From Gammaproteobacteria bacterium (GTDB lineage: Bacteria > Pseudomonadota > Gammaproteobacteria > Thiohalomonadales > Thiohalomonadaceae): DNA of 39,505 bases. Location: contig JAPHTQ010000009.1 in the NCBI GenBank assembly GCA_026196275.1, forward strand, positions 70,092-109,596, read 5' to 3'. Below are positions 31,423 to 38,795 of the stretch, one piece after another (the first letter of the stretch is position 1; every line of letters starts with the position of its first letter). A program made the position numbers and the translations under genes. The notes below the pieces were generated by a model, which was not told where the DNA came from, ran no database searches, and saw nothing but the letters and a program-made list of their open reading frames with translations.

Positions 31423-32250
31423 TTAGCATGGTAAATGTGGGTCAGGCCAAATTGGCTCGTTAACCTCAAGCGAATCTGGGTCAAGAGCCAAGTAACTGTT
31501 TCTTTCATAAGGTAGTAGTGTTCTCCCTCCAAACGAAAGTAGGCCATGCTCACTCGAAGGCCAGTACACATTGAGCGGCATTGTGTTTAGGTGCGTGTAC
31601 ACCTTCCATACTTGTGGGGCTCCTCCAATAGAATGTATGTCCTTGTTTCTGATAAATTCAACTAATGTCTCAAACGGCTCCATTTCCATTCCTGGTACTT
31701 TAACTCTATTTCTCTCCTTTAGTTTGGTATAAACACTATTTGTTGCTTTAGCAACCTCGTCACCTATAAATGCGAAATATTTATTTCCGCCACCTTTTTT
31801 TCGGTGCCTTGATGTTTGTCGTAGTCGAAATTCATCAGCCTCAGATTCAAAATATAGAGTCCATATTTTAAATTCCTGAAATCTCCACGAGTATCCGCAA
31901 AGCATAAATCTGACAGTTGCAGGGTCAGGTTTTTCCTGCCCCACAGGTAAATTATCAATACTCTTCCACATAGCATTGAATATTCTTACTACATATCCTT
32001 TTAAATCAACAAGGTCATATGCCCTTGATTTTATCTTTGGATGCATTTTTACGGCAGATTGCAATTGTAGCATTAATGGGTATGCTTCTTCAGTTAGTCC
32101 AGCGAATGCAATGACGACATCGCCGCGACCTAGATCCAAAATTTTTGTGCCAATATCCCAATTTTGACCGCCACTCAATCGTGAATCACCTGCTACGTAC
32201 AGTTCCTTGGTTTTTCCCTGATGCCTGACCCATGCTGCTATGAGTGTCAT
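31423..32250 (-). CDS. Proteasome-beta-like Ntn hydrolase (peptidase T1-type), undescribed subgroup
   Basis: This 275-residue protein starts MTLIAAWV from the ATG at 32250, so Met removal would expose Thr as N-terminal nucleophile, as in HslV and proteasome beta subunits. The remaining active-site pattern is present: Asp22 in YVAGDSRLSGG (HslV AGD; proteasome Asp17), Lys36 in GTKILDL (Lys33), a strand-turn VVIAFAGLTEEAYPLMLQL like the HslV GFAGGTADAF block, FIGDEVAKA at 161-169 in place of GSG, and Asp204/Ser207-GG in NKDIHSIGGAPQVWKVY, matching the RDxxSGG end motif. A GTG start at 32268 is also open but would bury the Thr. It is longer than HslV (about 175) by inserts near 100-155 and a C-terminal extension. 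No HslU/ATPase gene is in the window. Activity and substrate are inference. Confidence 0.78.
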   Translation of the reverse strand: MTLIAAWVRHQGKTKELYVAGDSRLSGGQNWDIGTKILDLGRGDVVIAFAGLTEEAYPLMLQLQSAVKMHPKIKSRAYDLVDLKGYVVRIFNAMWKSIDNLPVGQEKPDPATVRFMLCGYSWRFQEFKIWTLYFESEADEFRLRQTSRHRKKGGGNKYFAFIGDEVAKATNSVYTKLKERNRVKVPGMEMEPFETLVEFIRNKDIHSIGGAPQVWKVYTHLNTMPLNVYWPSSEHGLLSFGGRTLLPYERNSYLALDPDSLEVNEPIWPDPHLPC

Positions 32251-32312
32251 TAATCCTATTGTCCTCACTTATACGCCTAACGGTTCAATTAATGCGACCT
32301 AGTTTTACGTCA

Positions 32313-32396
32313 TGCATTAATAGATAAATTAAAGGGATCGGCGACAAGTGACAATCATTCTAATTCGCAGTTGTCACCGACCTCTTTCTTAATGCA
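32313..32396. other. Long imperfect hairpin between two minus-strand genes
   Basis: TGCATTAA (32313-32320) pairs with TTAATGCA (32389-32396), and GGATCGGCGACAA (32335-32347) pairs with TTGTCACCGACC (32371-32382) with small mismatches. It lies between the 49-residue protein gene and the proteasome-like gene. It could be an attenuator-like RNA, a repeat or a recombination site; no T-run follows on the minus strand. Confidence 0.5.
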
Positions 32397-32448
32397 ACGA
32401 TACCACTTGTTTTTTCGCTTAATGAGTGGTGATTATTGCTTTAGCTGT

Positions 32449-32598
32449 TTAATTTTTACAGCCATTCTTATCGCAGGTGATCCTCTCTGACGTTGTAACC
32501 CAATGGTTTAGGTGGTCATTTGTGTCCGTCCCGCACCCTGTCTTACCGCCTTTTACTCCACTATGAACAACTCCAGTTGGTGTGTGCTTAACAGCCAT
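32449..32598 (-). CDS. 49-residue Cys/His-containing small protein
   Basis: From the ATG at 32598, with a strong AAAGGAGGG upstream, this frame reads MAVKHTPTGVVHSGVKGGKT, then GCGTDTNDHLNHWVTTSERI and TCDKNGCKN. Cys22, Cys42 and Cys47 with His5, His12, His29 and His32 could bind a metal. There is no signal peptide. I do not know a named family, but the clean start and motif-rich sequence argue it is real. It lies upstream of the proteasome-like gene on the same strand, with a long hairpin between, so it might be a substrate, regulator or small partner (inference). Confidence 0.6.
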   Translation of the reverse strand: MAVKHTPTGVVHSGVKGGKTGCGTDTNDHLNHWVTTSERITCDKNGCKN

Positions 32599-32920
32599 TT
32601 TGAATCCCTCCTTTAGGGCTTGTGGTTATAAACCACTATTTTGAACAGCGTCCCAGTGAGCGAGAGCGAACGACTTGAGCTATTTGTCAATCTCGACACT
32701 TTCAATCTTTACTTCGGCTTCTTTAATAAGTTCAGAACATTCTTTGAAAACACCCTCAAGATCTGACCAGAACTCATCGGTTAACTTTAGTTGTTTGCTA
32801 CCACCTGAGTAATATTTGATAAAGCAACCCTGCATACTGTCATGCTGCACTTTGCCGTGGGCGAATGCGTTGCGCCACTCCATTATCTTCTTTAATGAAC
32901 TTTGTAATTTATCGTGAATT

Positions 32921-33963
32921 CAATTTCCAAGTGCAACTCAACAGAGTTGGTTAGAGGGCAAGCTGCGGTAGCATAGGTAGCTTCTCTCACCGACCAAAGT
33001 TTGAGGAGCACCATGTACACACAGCTTACCCAGGAAGAACGATACCAGATCTACGCCTTGATGAAAGCCGGTCACAATCAATCTGAGATAGCCCAGATCA
33101 TTGGGCGCGACAAGTCCACCATTAGCCGTGAGCTTCGTCGCAACAGTGGTCTGCGTGGCTATCGCCCCAAGCAGGCCCAGCGGCTGTCTGTGAAGCGCCG
33201 TCATGACAGTGGCAGCCTCCGCATCACTCCCGAGCATTGGGCGTTAGCAGAGCGCCTGCTGCGCGAGGACTGGAGCCCTGAGCAAGTTAGCTTGTGGCTA
33301 GCAGACGAGAAAGCTATTCACATCTCCCATGAGTGGATTTACCAGTACGTCCTCCAGGACAAATCCCGAGGCGGCGACCTCTACCGCCATCTGCGCTGTC
33401 AGAAGCAGCGTCGTAAGCGCTACGGCAGCTATAGTCGCCGTGGACAGCTCGTAAACCGTGTCAGCATCGATGAGCGACCTGCTGTGGTCGATGCCCGCTT
33501 ACGGTTTGGCGACTGGGAACTCGACACCATTATCGGCAAGGGCCACAAACAGGCTATCGTCTCACTCACCGAGCGAAAATCTCATCCACAAGGTGGAACG
33601 AAAGACCGCTGCCAGCGTTACCAGCGCCATCCTCAGGCTGCTTAAGCCTATTGCTCACCGTGTACACACGCTGACCTCCGATAACGGCAGGGAATTCGCA
33701 GGTCACGAGACAATCGCAAAAGCTCTGGATGCCAAGTTCTTCTTTGCCCATCCTTATGCCTCATGGGAGCGAGGCCTGAACGAGAACACCAACGGCCTCA
33801 TTCGTCAGTACTTCCCGAAACATCGGGACTTTTCAACTATCACTCAGAATGAAGTTACCCGAGTGATGGATAAACTGAATAACCGTCCCCGAAAATGCCT
33901 TGGCATTAAAACACCCAATCAGGTATTTTTCGGGATTAACCCATCCGTTGCACTAGCGAGTTG
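32921..33963 (+). mobile_element. IS30-family insertion sequence, decayed
   Basis: A 1,043-base element lies between two copies of GAATTC (32916-32921 and 33963-33968). Its ends are imperfect inverted repeats, left CAATTTCCAAGTGCAAC and right (reverse complement) CAACTCGCTAGTGCAAC, with AATT or the full GAATTC as target duplication. It encodes an IS30-type transposase with a frameshift, so it is probably no longer active on its own. Confidence 0.8.
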
Positions 33964-33964
33964 A
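33013..33964 (+). pseudogene. IS30-family transposase, frameshifted
   Basis: The frame from the ATG at 33013 gives the N-terminal helix-turn-helix (YQIYALMKAGHNQSEIAQII, then GRDKSTISRELRRN) and the start of the integrase domain (RLRFGDWELDTIIGKGHKQA). Near 33580, after SLTERKS, the reading frame changes. The next frame continues with VERKTAASVTSAILRLLKPI, then LTSDNGREFAGHETIAKALD and WERGLNENTNGLIRQYFPKH to the stop codon. The DD(E) residues lie in both halves: Asp of FGDWELD, Asp of SDNGREF and Glu of NENTNGL. About three residues usual at this point in IS30 proteins are missing, so a small deletion likely caused the shift. Confidence 0.82.
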
Positions 33965-34383
33965 ATTCGCGTATTCTTTTTCTTACCATGCAGGAGGTTA
34001 TGCTCATTCACAATTTTTGAGACCAACTCCTTTTTTGAGCTATAGGATAGGGCCGACGATTGAAGAATCTCACGTTCAAATAATACCCTTCGCTGCTCAT
34101 GACGGATAAAGGGCCCCATAAAGTACCTGAGCAGCAAGCCTTCAAGTTGTTGTTCTATTGATGTTGTAGCGTAAAGTACCTTTCCTCCATTGCTTCTAGC
34201 TTTTTCAGTGGTAGCAGAAATGCTTTCATTTACCACATCTCCCAATGGCACCATTATCTCGCCATTTTCCATCTCCGCAGCGTCACTCATATCAATATTA
34301 TGAGTATCAATAGTTAAAGAAAATGTTTGTGTGATTGGGAGTTCGATGTCTTTCATGAATTACCTTGTAAGTCTAACAGTGCC

Positions 34384-34409
34384 TATGCGGACACCTACGG
34401 GTCCGTATA
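34384..34409. promoter_or_regulatory. Inverted repeat before the split HEPN gene
   Basis: TATGCGGAC (34384-34392) and GTCCGTATA (34401-34409) are inverted copies with one mismatch, 28 bases before the start codon of the split gene. It may be an operator or a leader hairpin. Confidence 0.35.
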
Positions 34410-34698
34410 TCAATATAACGGGATTCTAATGCGGAGATGTAAATGATTGTTTCGGTGGGCATTAGACAAATCCCTGTCTCATTATAAAATTCAGTAAACC
34501 GAGACCCCGATTTACGTTATTCTCCAGTATACTCAATTAGGTATTTGGGTAAAGACGTAGCTAATGTCTCCTCTGTGGGGAATAGCGGTCGCAGTTACCA
34601 ATTAAACAGAATGTCCGCACCTGGCCGAAAGCCAACTAAATAAGATTCCGGTTTGACGCTTTTCTGAAAGCTCGAATGAGAATGAGCTTGGCTTTTAT
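34410..34698. other. AT-rich gap with no clear feature
   Basis: No gene, RNA or terminator is evident in these 289 bases. The composition changes from AT-rich to GC-rich across it, so it probably contains the right edge of the accessory region. I see no attachment-site-like direct repeat. Confidence 0.5.
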
Positions 34699-35877
34699 CT
34701 AAACATACTGCCCCGCACACCACCCCGAGGACCAGGCCCACTGGAAGTTGTAGCCGCCGAGCCAACCGGTGACATCAAGCACCTCACCGATGAAGTAGAG
34801 GCCGGGCACAGTTTTGGCCTCCATCGTCTTGGAGGAGACCGCGTTACAGTCGACCCCGCCGCGGGTGATCTCCGCTGTGCGGTAACCCTCTGTTCCTCCC
34901 GGGGTGAGCTGCCAGTGATGTAATTGCCGGATGAGGCTCTGCAGCTGCCCCTTGCCGAGCTGGGCCAGTGGTGTTTCGAGCATCTTTGCGGGCAGCAGCA
35001 CCGCCACCAGGCGTGCCGGTAGCAGGCGACCGAGCAGGGTCTTCAGTTGTTGTTTCGGGTGCTTTTGCCGTGCCGTCTCCAGCAGCTGCTCCACCTCCTT
35101 GCCGGGGAGCCAGTCGATGGTTAACGGTTGGCCAGGGTGCCAGTAGTTGGAGGCCTGCAGGATTGCCGGACCGCTGAGGCCGCGATGGGTAAACAGCACA
35201 TTCTCGTGAAAGCTCTGCCCTGCGATCTCCACCACGGCATCTACCGCGATGCCGGAGAGCGGCGCGAGGCGCTCCTTGTCTTCGGGTTGCAGGGTGAAGG
35301 GCACCAGCCCGGCCGAGGGTGGCCAGATCCGGATGCCGAACTGCTCGGCGATACGGTAGCCGAAGGGGCTGGAACCCATGCTGGGAATGGAGAGGCCGCC
35401 TGTGGCGATCACCAGCGAGTCGCAGCGGTAGTCGCCACGTGAGGTGTGCAGCGTGTAACTGTCTTCATTGCGCTCGACACTCTCGATTGTGGTCTTGAGC
35501 TGCAGGATGACACCGCTCTCGCGGCACTCGGCCAGCAGCATGTCGAGGATATCCTTCGCCGTATCGTTGCAGAAGAGTTGGCCGTGATCGCGCTCGTGCC
35601 AGGGGATATGGTAGCGCTCGACCAGGCTAATGAAGTCCCACTGGGTGAAACGTGAGAGGGACGATTTCACGAAGTGCGGATTGTGGCTGAGATAGTACTC
35701 GGGGCCGACGTCGTAGTTGGTGAAATTGCAGCGCCCGCCGCCGGACATGCGGATCTTGTTGCCCGCCTTGGTTGACTGGTCCAGTACCAGTACGCTGCGG
35801 CCGCGTTTGCCTGCCTCGGCGGCACACATCAGCCCGGCAGCGCCGGCGCCGATGATGATGACATCGCTGTAGCTCAT
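34699..35877 (-). CDS. HI0933/YhiN-type NAD(P)/FAD-dependent oxidoreductase
   Basis: This 392-residue flavoprotein has the FAD dinucleotide fold IIIGAGAAGLMCAAEAGKRG at residues 7-26. The family block NKIRMSGGGRCNFTNYDVGP follows, then LVIATGGLSIPSMGSSPFGY, LFTHRGLSGPAILQASNYWH and the C-terminal GLYFIGEVLDVTGWLGGYNF. It matches the HI0933/YhiN (BaiN-like) group, of unknown substrate in most bacteria. I use the ATG at 35877, which gives the usual start; an ATG at 35913 is possible. It marks the return to GC-rich core-type genes. Confidence 0.94.
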   Translation of the reverse strand: MSYSDVIIIGAGAAGLMCAAEAGKRGRSVLVLDQSTKAGNKIRMSGGGRCNFTNYDVGPEYYLSHNPHFVKSSLSRFTQWDFISLVERYHIPWHERDHGQLFCNDTAKDILDMLLAECRESGVILQLKTTIESVERNEDSYTLHTSRGDYRCDSLVIATGGLSIPSMGSSPFGYRIAEQFGIRIWPPSAGLVPFTLQPEDKERLAPLSGIAVDAVVEIAGQSFHENVLFTHRGLSGPAILQASNYWHPGQPLTIDWLPGKEVEQLLETARQKHPKQQLKTLLGRLLPARLVAVLLPAKMLETPLAQLGKGQLQSLIRQLHHWQLTPGGTEGYRTAEITRGGVDCNAVSSKTMEAKTVPGLYFIGEVLDVTGWLGGYNFQWAWSSGWCAGQYV

Positions 35878-36123
35878 GCTGGTTGTTGCCGCTCCGTGGG
35901 TAAAGTCAGCCATTATACAGCAGCGTCTGCCGGCTGATACTTGGCGTACCCGAAAACGGAAAGAGCAAGTGAATGTCGTGTCCATCCCGTCGGCTGAGGG
36001 CAGCGCGGTGGTGCTCTGCGGGGTTGTCAAAATGCGTGGTAACTCCCCATCATTCTGCCAGTCGAACTGGTATCATGTTGCCGGATTGATGCCCTTTGCC
36101 TGCGGAAACCTGTGAGAACTGGA

Positions 36124-37014
36124 ATGAAAACACTGCGATCTCTTCTTCTACTGTTGTTGGCCCTCTTCTTCTCTTCGTTGCTCTTTGCGCAGGAGACGGA
36201 GCAACAGGGGCAAATGGATGCCAGGTCGGCGGAGAAGATCGAAGGGCTGGAAGAGCCGCTCTACAATCCGTTCGTCGAGCGTTATGTGCTGGATGAACTG
36301 AAGAACCTGCGCCAGGAGCTGGCCGATCAACGGGCGACCATGATCAAGACGGTGACCGATCGCGAACTCTCGGTGGCCGACCGCAGCATGACCTATGCGG
36401 TGGACACCATTACCTATTTCTTCTACGTTATCGCTGCGGTCTCGGCCCTGCTGGTGATCCTGGGCTGGAACTCGATGCGCGAGGTGAAGGACAAGGTGGA
36501 GCAGCTGGCACGGCAGGAGGTGGCGCGGATCTCCGAGACCTTCGAGGAGCGGCTGAGGCATATCGAGGATGAGTTGCACCAGAAGTCGGAGAATATCCGC
36601 GCGACCCAGCACCAGCTCTCCATCACCAACGAGATCCACTCGCTCTGGCTGAAGGCCACTCAGGAGACCCAGCCGGAGAACAAGATCGCCATCTACGATC
36701 AGATCCTGGCGATCAAACCCGATGATACCGAGGCGCTGACCTACAAGGCGGACGAGGCGCTGGTGCTGGGCGAGACCAGCTGGGCACGCAGCCTGTGTAA
36801 CCGTGCCCTGGCAATCGATCCGGATAATGGTCACGCCTATTATCAGCGCGCCTGCGCCTACGCTGAGGTGGGGGCACTGGATGAGGCGCTGGGTGATCTC
36901 AATCGGGCCATCGAGATCTCCCCGGCATTCCGCGACAACGCGGCCGATGACAGCAGTTTTGAGAAACTAAGGAATAATCCAAAGTTTATCAAGCTGATCT
37001 CCGAAGGGGTCTGA
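36124..37014 (+). CDS. Membrane-anchored TPR protein
   Basis: This 296-residue protein has an N-terminal signal-like segment (SLLLLLLALFFSSLLFAQ), a region rich in charged helix, and a membrane segment at about 96-115 (ITYFFYVIAAVSALLVILGW). A coiled coil follows (REVKDKVEQLARQEVARISE and on to about 175), then three TPR-like repeats at the end (IAIYDQILAIKPDDTEALTY, ARSLCNRALAIDPDNGHAYY, LGDLNRAIEISPAFRDNAAD). The TPR part should lie in the cytoplasm and bind a partner protein. I do not know the pathway. I start at the ATG at 36124; a GTG four codons earlier is open. Confidence 0.85.
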   Translation: MKTLRSLLLLLLALFFSSLLFAQETEQQGQMDARSAEKIEGLEEPLYNPFVERYVLDELKNLRQELADQRATMIKTVTDRELSVADRSMTYAVDTITYFFYVIAAVSALLVILGWNSMREVKDKVEQLARQEVARISETFEERLRHIEDELHQKSENIRATQHQLSITNEIHSLWLKATQETQPENKIAIYDQILAIKPDDTEALTYKADEALVLGETSWARSLCNRALAIDPDNGHAYYQRACAYAEVGALDEALGDLNRAIEISPAFRDNAADDSSFEKLRNNPKFIKLISEGV

Positions 37015-37015
37015 G

Positions 37016-37225
37016 CTAGCGCCTGCTAAAGGCGGCGGCGCGGTGGCGGTTGTTCAGCCGCTGGATCGAGGCGCTGACGAAGCTCATCACCTCTGCCTTT
37101 GAGCCGCAACGCATTCCGCTGATCTCGGTAATGCGATTGGCGATGGTGTAGCGATACCAGTGGCCCTTGTGGCCGCTGGACGGGGGATTGGCCTTCTCCA
37201 GAGAGACGATCTCGAATTTCCACAT
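37016..37225 (-). CDS. Small conserved protein of unknown function
   Basis: This 69-residue protein reads MWKFEIVSLEKANPPSSGHK, then GHWYRYTIANRITEISGMRC and a basic end (RLNNRHRAAAFSRR). GAGGAGTGG precedes the ATG, so the start is good. The pattern WYRYTIANRIT and GSKAEV suggests a small DNA- or RNA-binding-like fold, but I recognise no family with confidence. It is convergent with the TPR gene, with the stop codons one base apart. Confidence 0.6.
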   Translation of the reverse strand: MWKFEIVSLEKANPPSSGHKGHWYRYTIANRITEISGMRCGSKAEVMSFVSASIQRLNNRHRAAAFSRR

Positions 37226-37430
37226 AATCCACTCCTCGTTTTATCAAACGGTGGCTGAAGGTGTCGGCAGGGCCGCCGGGATCCACGGCTGAGAGTAGGC
37301 GCTGTAGATGTCAGGAGTGTGAAGCGTCGGTTTCCACAGCATGAAACCGGTACTATTGAGACTGGCAGATGCGGAATTTTCTTTCTCTGCCCCTGCTGCC
37401 ACGCCCTGGTAACACTGTTATCATCCTTCC

Positions 37431-38795
37431 ATGCCCGTTTATTCCGCGACAGAGCTGCTGGAGAAGTCGATCATCACCTACCGGGGTGAACCGGTGGGCA
37501 CCGCTGCGGCCTGCGATCCCAAGCCGGCGGCGCCCAATTACGAGGAGTGCTTCGTGCGCGACTTCGTTCCCTCGGCGATGGTGTTCCTGATGCGAGGGGA
37601 GTATGCGATTGTGCGTAACTTCCTCAATACGGTGATGAGTCTGCGTGGCCAGCAATCGGTGATGCCGGGTCATCAGCGCGCCATCGGTCTGATGCCGGCG
37701 AGTTTTCGCGTGGTCAGTGAAAACGGCGAGGAGCGGTTGCAGGCCGATTTCGGTGAGATGGCCATCGGCCGGGTCGCACCGGTCGATTCGGCGATGTGGT
37801 GGATGTTCCTGCTTCGCGCCTATGTGCGCATCAGCGGTGATACAGCCTTTGCCCGCGAACGGACGATCCAGGAGTGCATGCGCCAGACCCTTGAGCTCTA
37901 CCTCAAGGAGAGCTTCGAGGCGGCACCGACCATGCTGGTGCCCGATGGCTCATTCATGATTGACCGGCGCATGGGGGTCTACGGCCATCCGCTGGAGATC
38001 CAGGCGCTCTACTTCGGTATGCTCAACACCGCGCTGGAACTGCTGGAGGAGTGCGAGGAGCACGCGGCCATCCGCCGCACCATTGCGATCCGCAGCAGCG
38101 CCCTGCGCTCCTATGTGCGCATCTACTACTGGATGGGGCGTGACCGACTCAATGAGATCCACCGTTACCACTCCGAGGAGTTCGGCCCCGACGCGCGCAA
38201 TGTGCTCAATGTCTATCCCGAGAGTATCCCCGACTGGACCGACGGCTGGCTTAAGCCCGGCACCGGCTACCTGGTGGGCAACGTCGGGCCGAGCCGGGTC
38301 GATTTTCGCTTTTTTGCCATGGGCAACCTGCTGGCGATCCTGATGGGGCTGGCCAGCGAAGATGAGGCGCAGGCGATCATGCGCCTCTACCACCACCGCT
38401 GGGATCAGTTGGTGGGAGAGATGCCACTGAAAATCCTCTATCCGGCGGTGGAGGACAAGGAGTGGCAGTTCATGACCGGCAGCGACCCGAAGAACGCCCC
38501 CTGGTCCTACCACAATGGTGGCAACTGGCCCGTGCTGTTATGGCCTTTCATCGGTGCGGCGCGGCGTACCGGCCGCATGGACCTGGCAGAACACGCCTTC
38601 TTTGACATGGGTAAGCGGCTGACCAGGGACCACTGGCCCGAGTACTATGATGGCCGACTGGGCAGCCTGATCGGACGCCGCGCCAATTTCAATCAGGTAT
38701 GGAGTGCTGCGGCCTACCTGATCTCCCGGGAACTGATGGAGAACCCCGCCGCCGGTGAGCTGTTCGACCGGATGTGCCACGAACAGCAGCCATGA
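37431..38795 (+). CDS. Glycoside hydrolase family 100 (alkaline/neutral invertase)
   Basis: This 454-residue enzyme matches the GH100 invertases of cyanobacteria, plants and some proteobacteria, which split sucrose into glucose and fructose in the cytoplasm. Key blocks are PNYEECFVRDFVPSAM, the GRVAPVDSAMWWMFLLRAY block with the proton-donor Asp119, and EWQFMTGSDPKNAPWSYHNG with Glu344, followed by GNWPVLLWP. The Asp119-Glu344 spacing (225) agrees with the spacing I recall for the catalytic pair of cyanobacterial InvA. No signal peptide is present. Its stop overlaps the murI start (ATGA), so the two are cotranscribed, although their functions are unrelated. Confidence 0.93.
   Translation: MPVYSATELLEKSIITYRGEPVGTAAACDPKPAAPNYEECFVRDFVPSAMVFLMRGEYAIVRNFLNTVMSLRGQQSVMPGHQRAIGLMPASFRVVSENGEERLQADFGEMAIGRVAPVDSAMWWMFLLRAYVRISGDTAFARERTIQECMRQTLELYLKESFEAAPTMLVPDGSFMIDRRMGVYGHPLEIQALYFGMLNTALELLEECEEHAAIRRTIAIRSSALRSYVRIYYWMGRDRLNEIHRYHSEEFGPDARNVLNVYPESIPDWTDGWLKPGTGYLVGNVGPSRVDFRFFAMGNLLAILMGLASEDEAQAIMRLYHHRWDQLVGEMPLKILYPAVEDKEWQFMTGSDPKNAPWSYHNGGNWPVLLWPFIGAARRTGRMDLAEHAFFDMGKRLTRDHWPEYYDGRLGSLIGRRANFNQVWSAAAYLISRELMENPAAGELFDRMCHEQQP

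Larger units (their letters stand above)
32680..34356 (-). pseudogene. HEPN-like gene split by an IS30-family insertion
   Basis: The first part starts at 34356 (MKDIELPITQTFSLTIDTHN, with AAGG upstream) and runs to the insertion; the last part resumes at 32916 and ends at 32680. Removing the insertion and one copy of the duplicated GAATTC target joins the halves in frame (KKKNTR then IHDKLQSSLKK), giving about 209 residues. The end carries the HEPN Rx4H motif (MEWRNAFAHGKVQH). The start has an uncharacterised domain (about 1-75), followed by a helical linker (TTSIEQQLEGLLLRYFMGPF). The gene is broken now unless the element leaves precisely. It belongs to the same strand and AT-rich block as the neighbouring HEPN/DUF262 genes. 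Confidence 0.75.

Noticed and set aside
31422-32283. attC-like half-sites (GCCTAAC at 32275 and GTTAGC at 31422) around the Ntn gene, suggesting an integron cassette
   Set aside because: The stop codon does fall in a TAAC motif and the gene starts just after GTTAGGC on its own strand, as in cassettes. However, I could not find the matching partner half-sites or a full attC stem on either side, and no integrase is present.
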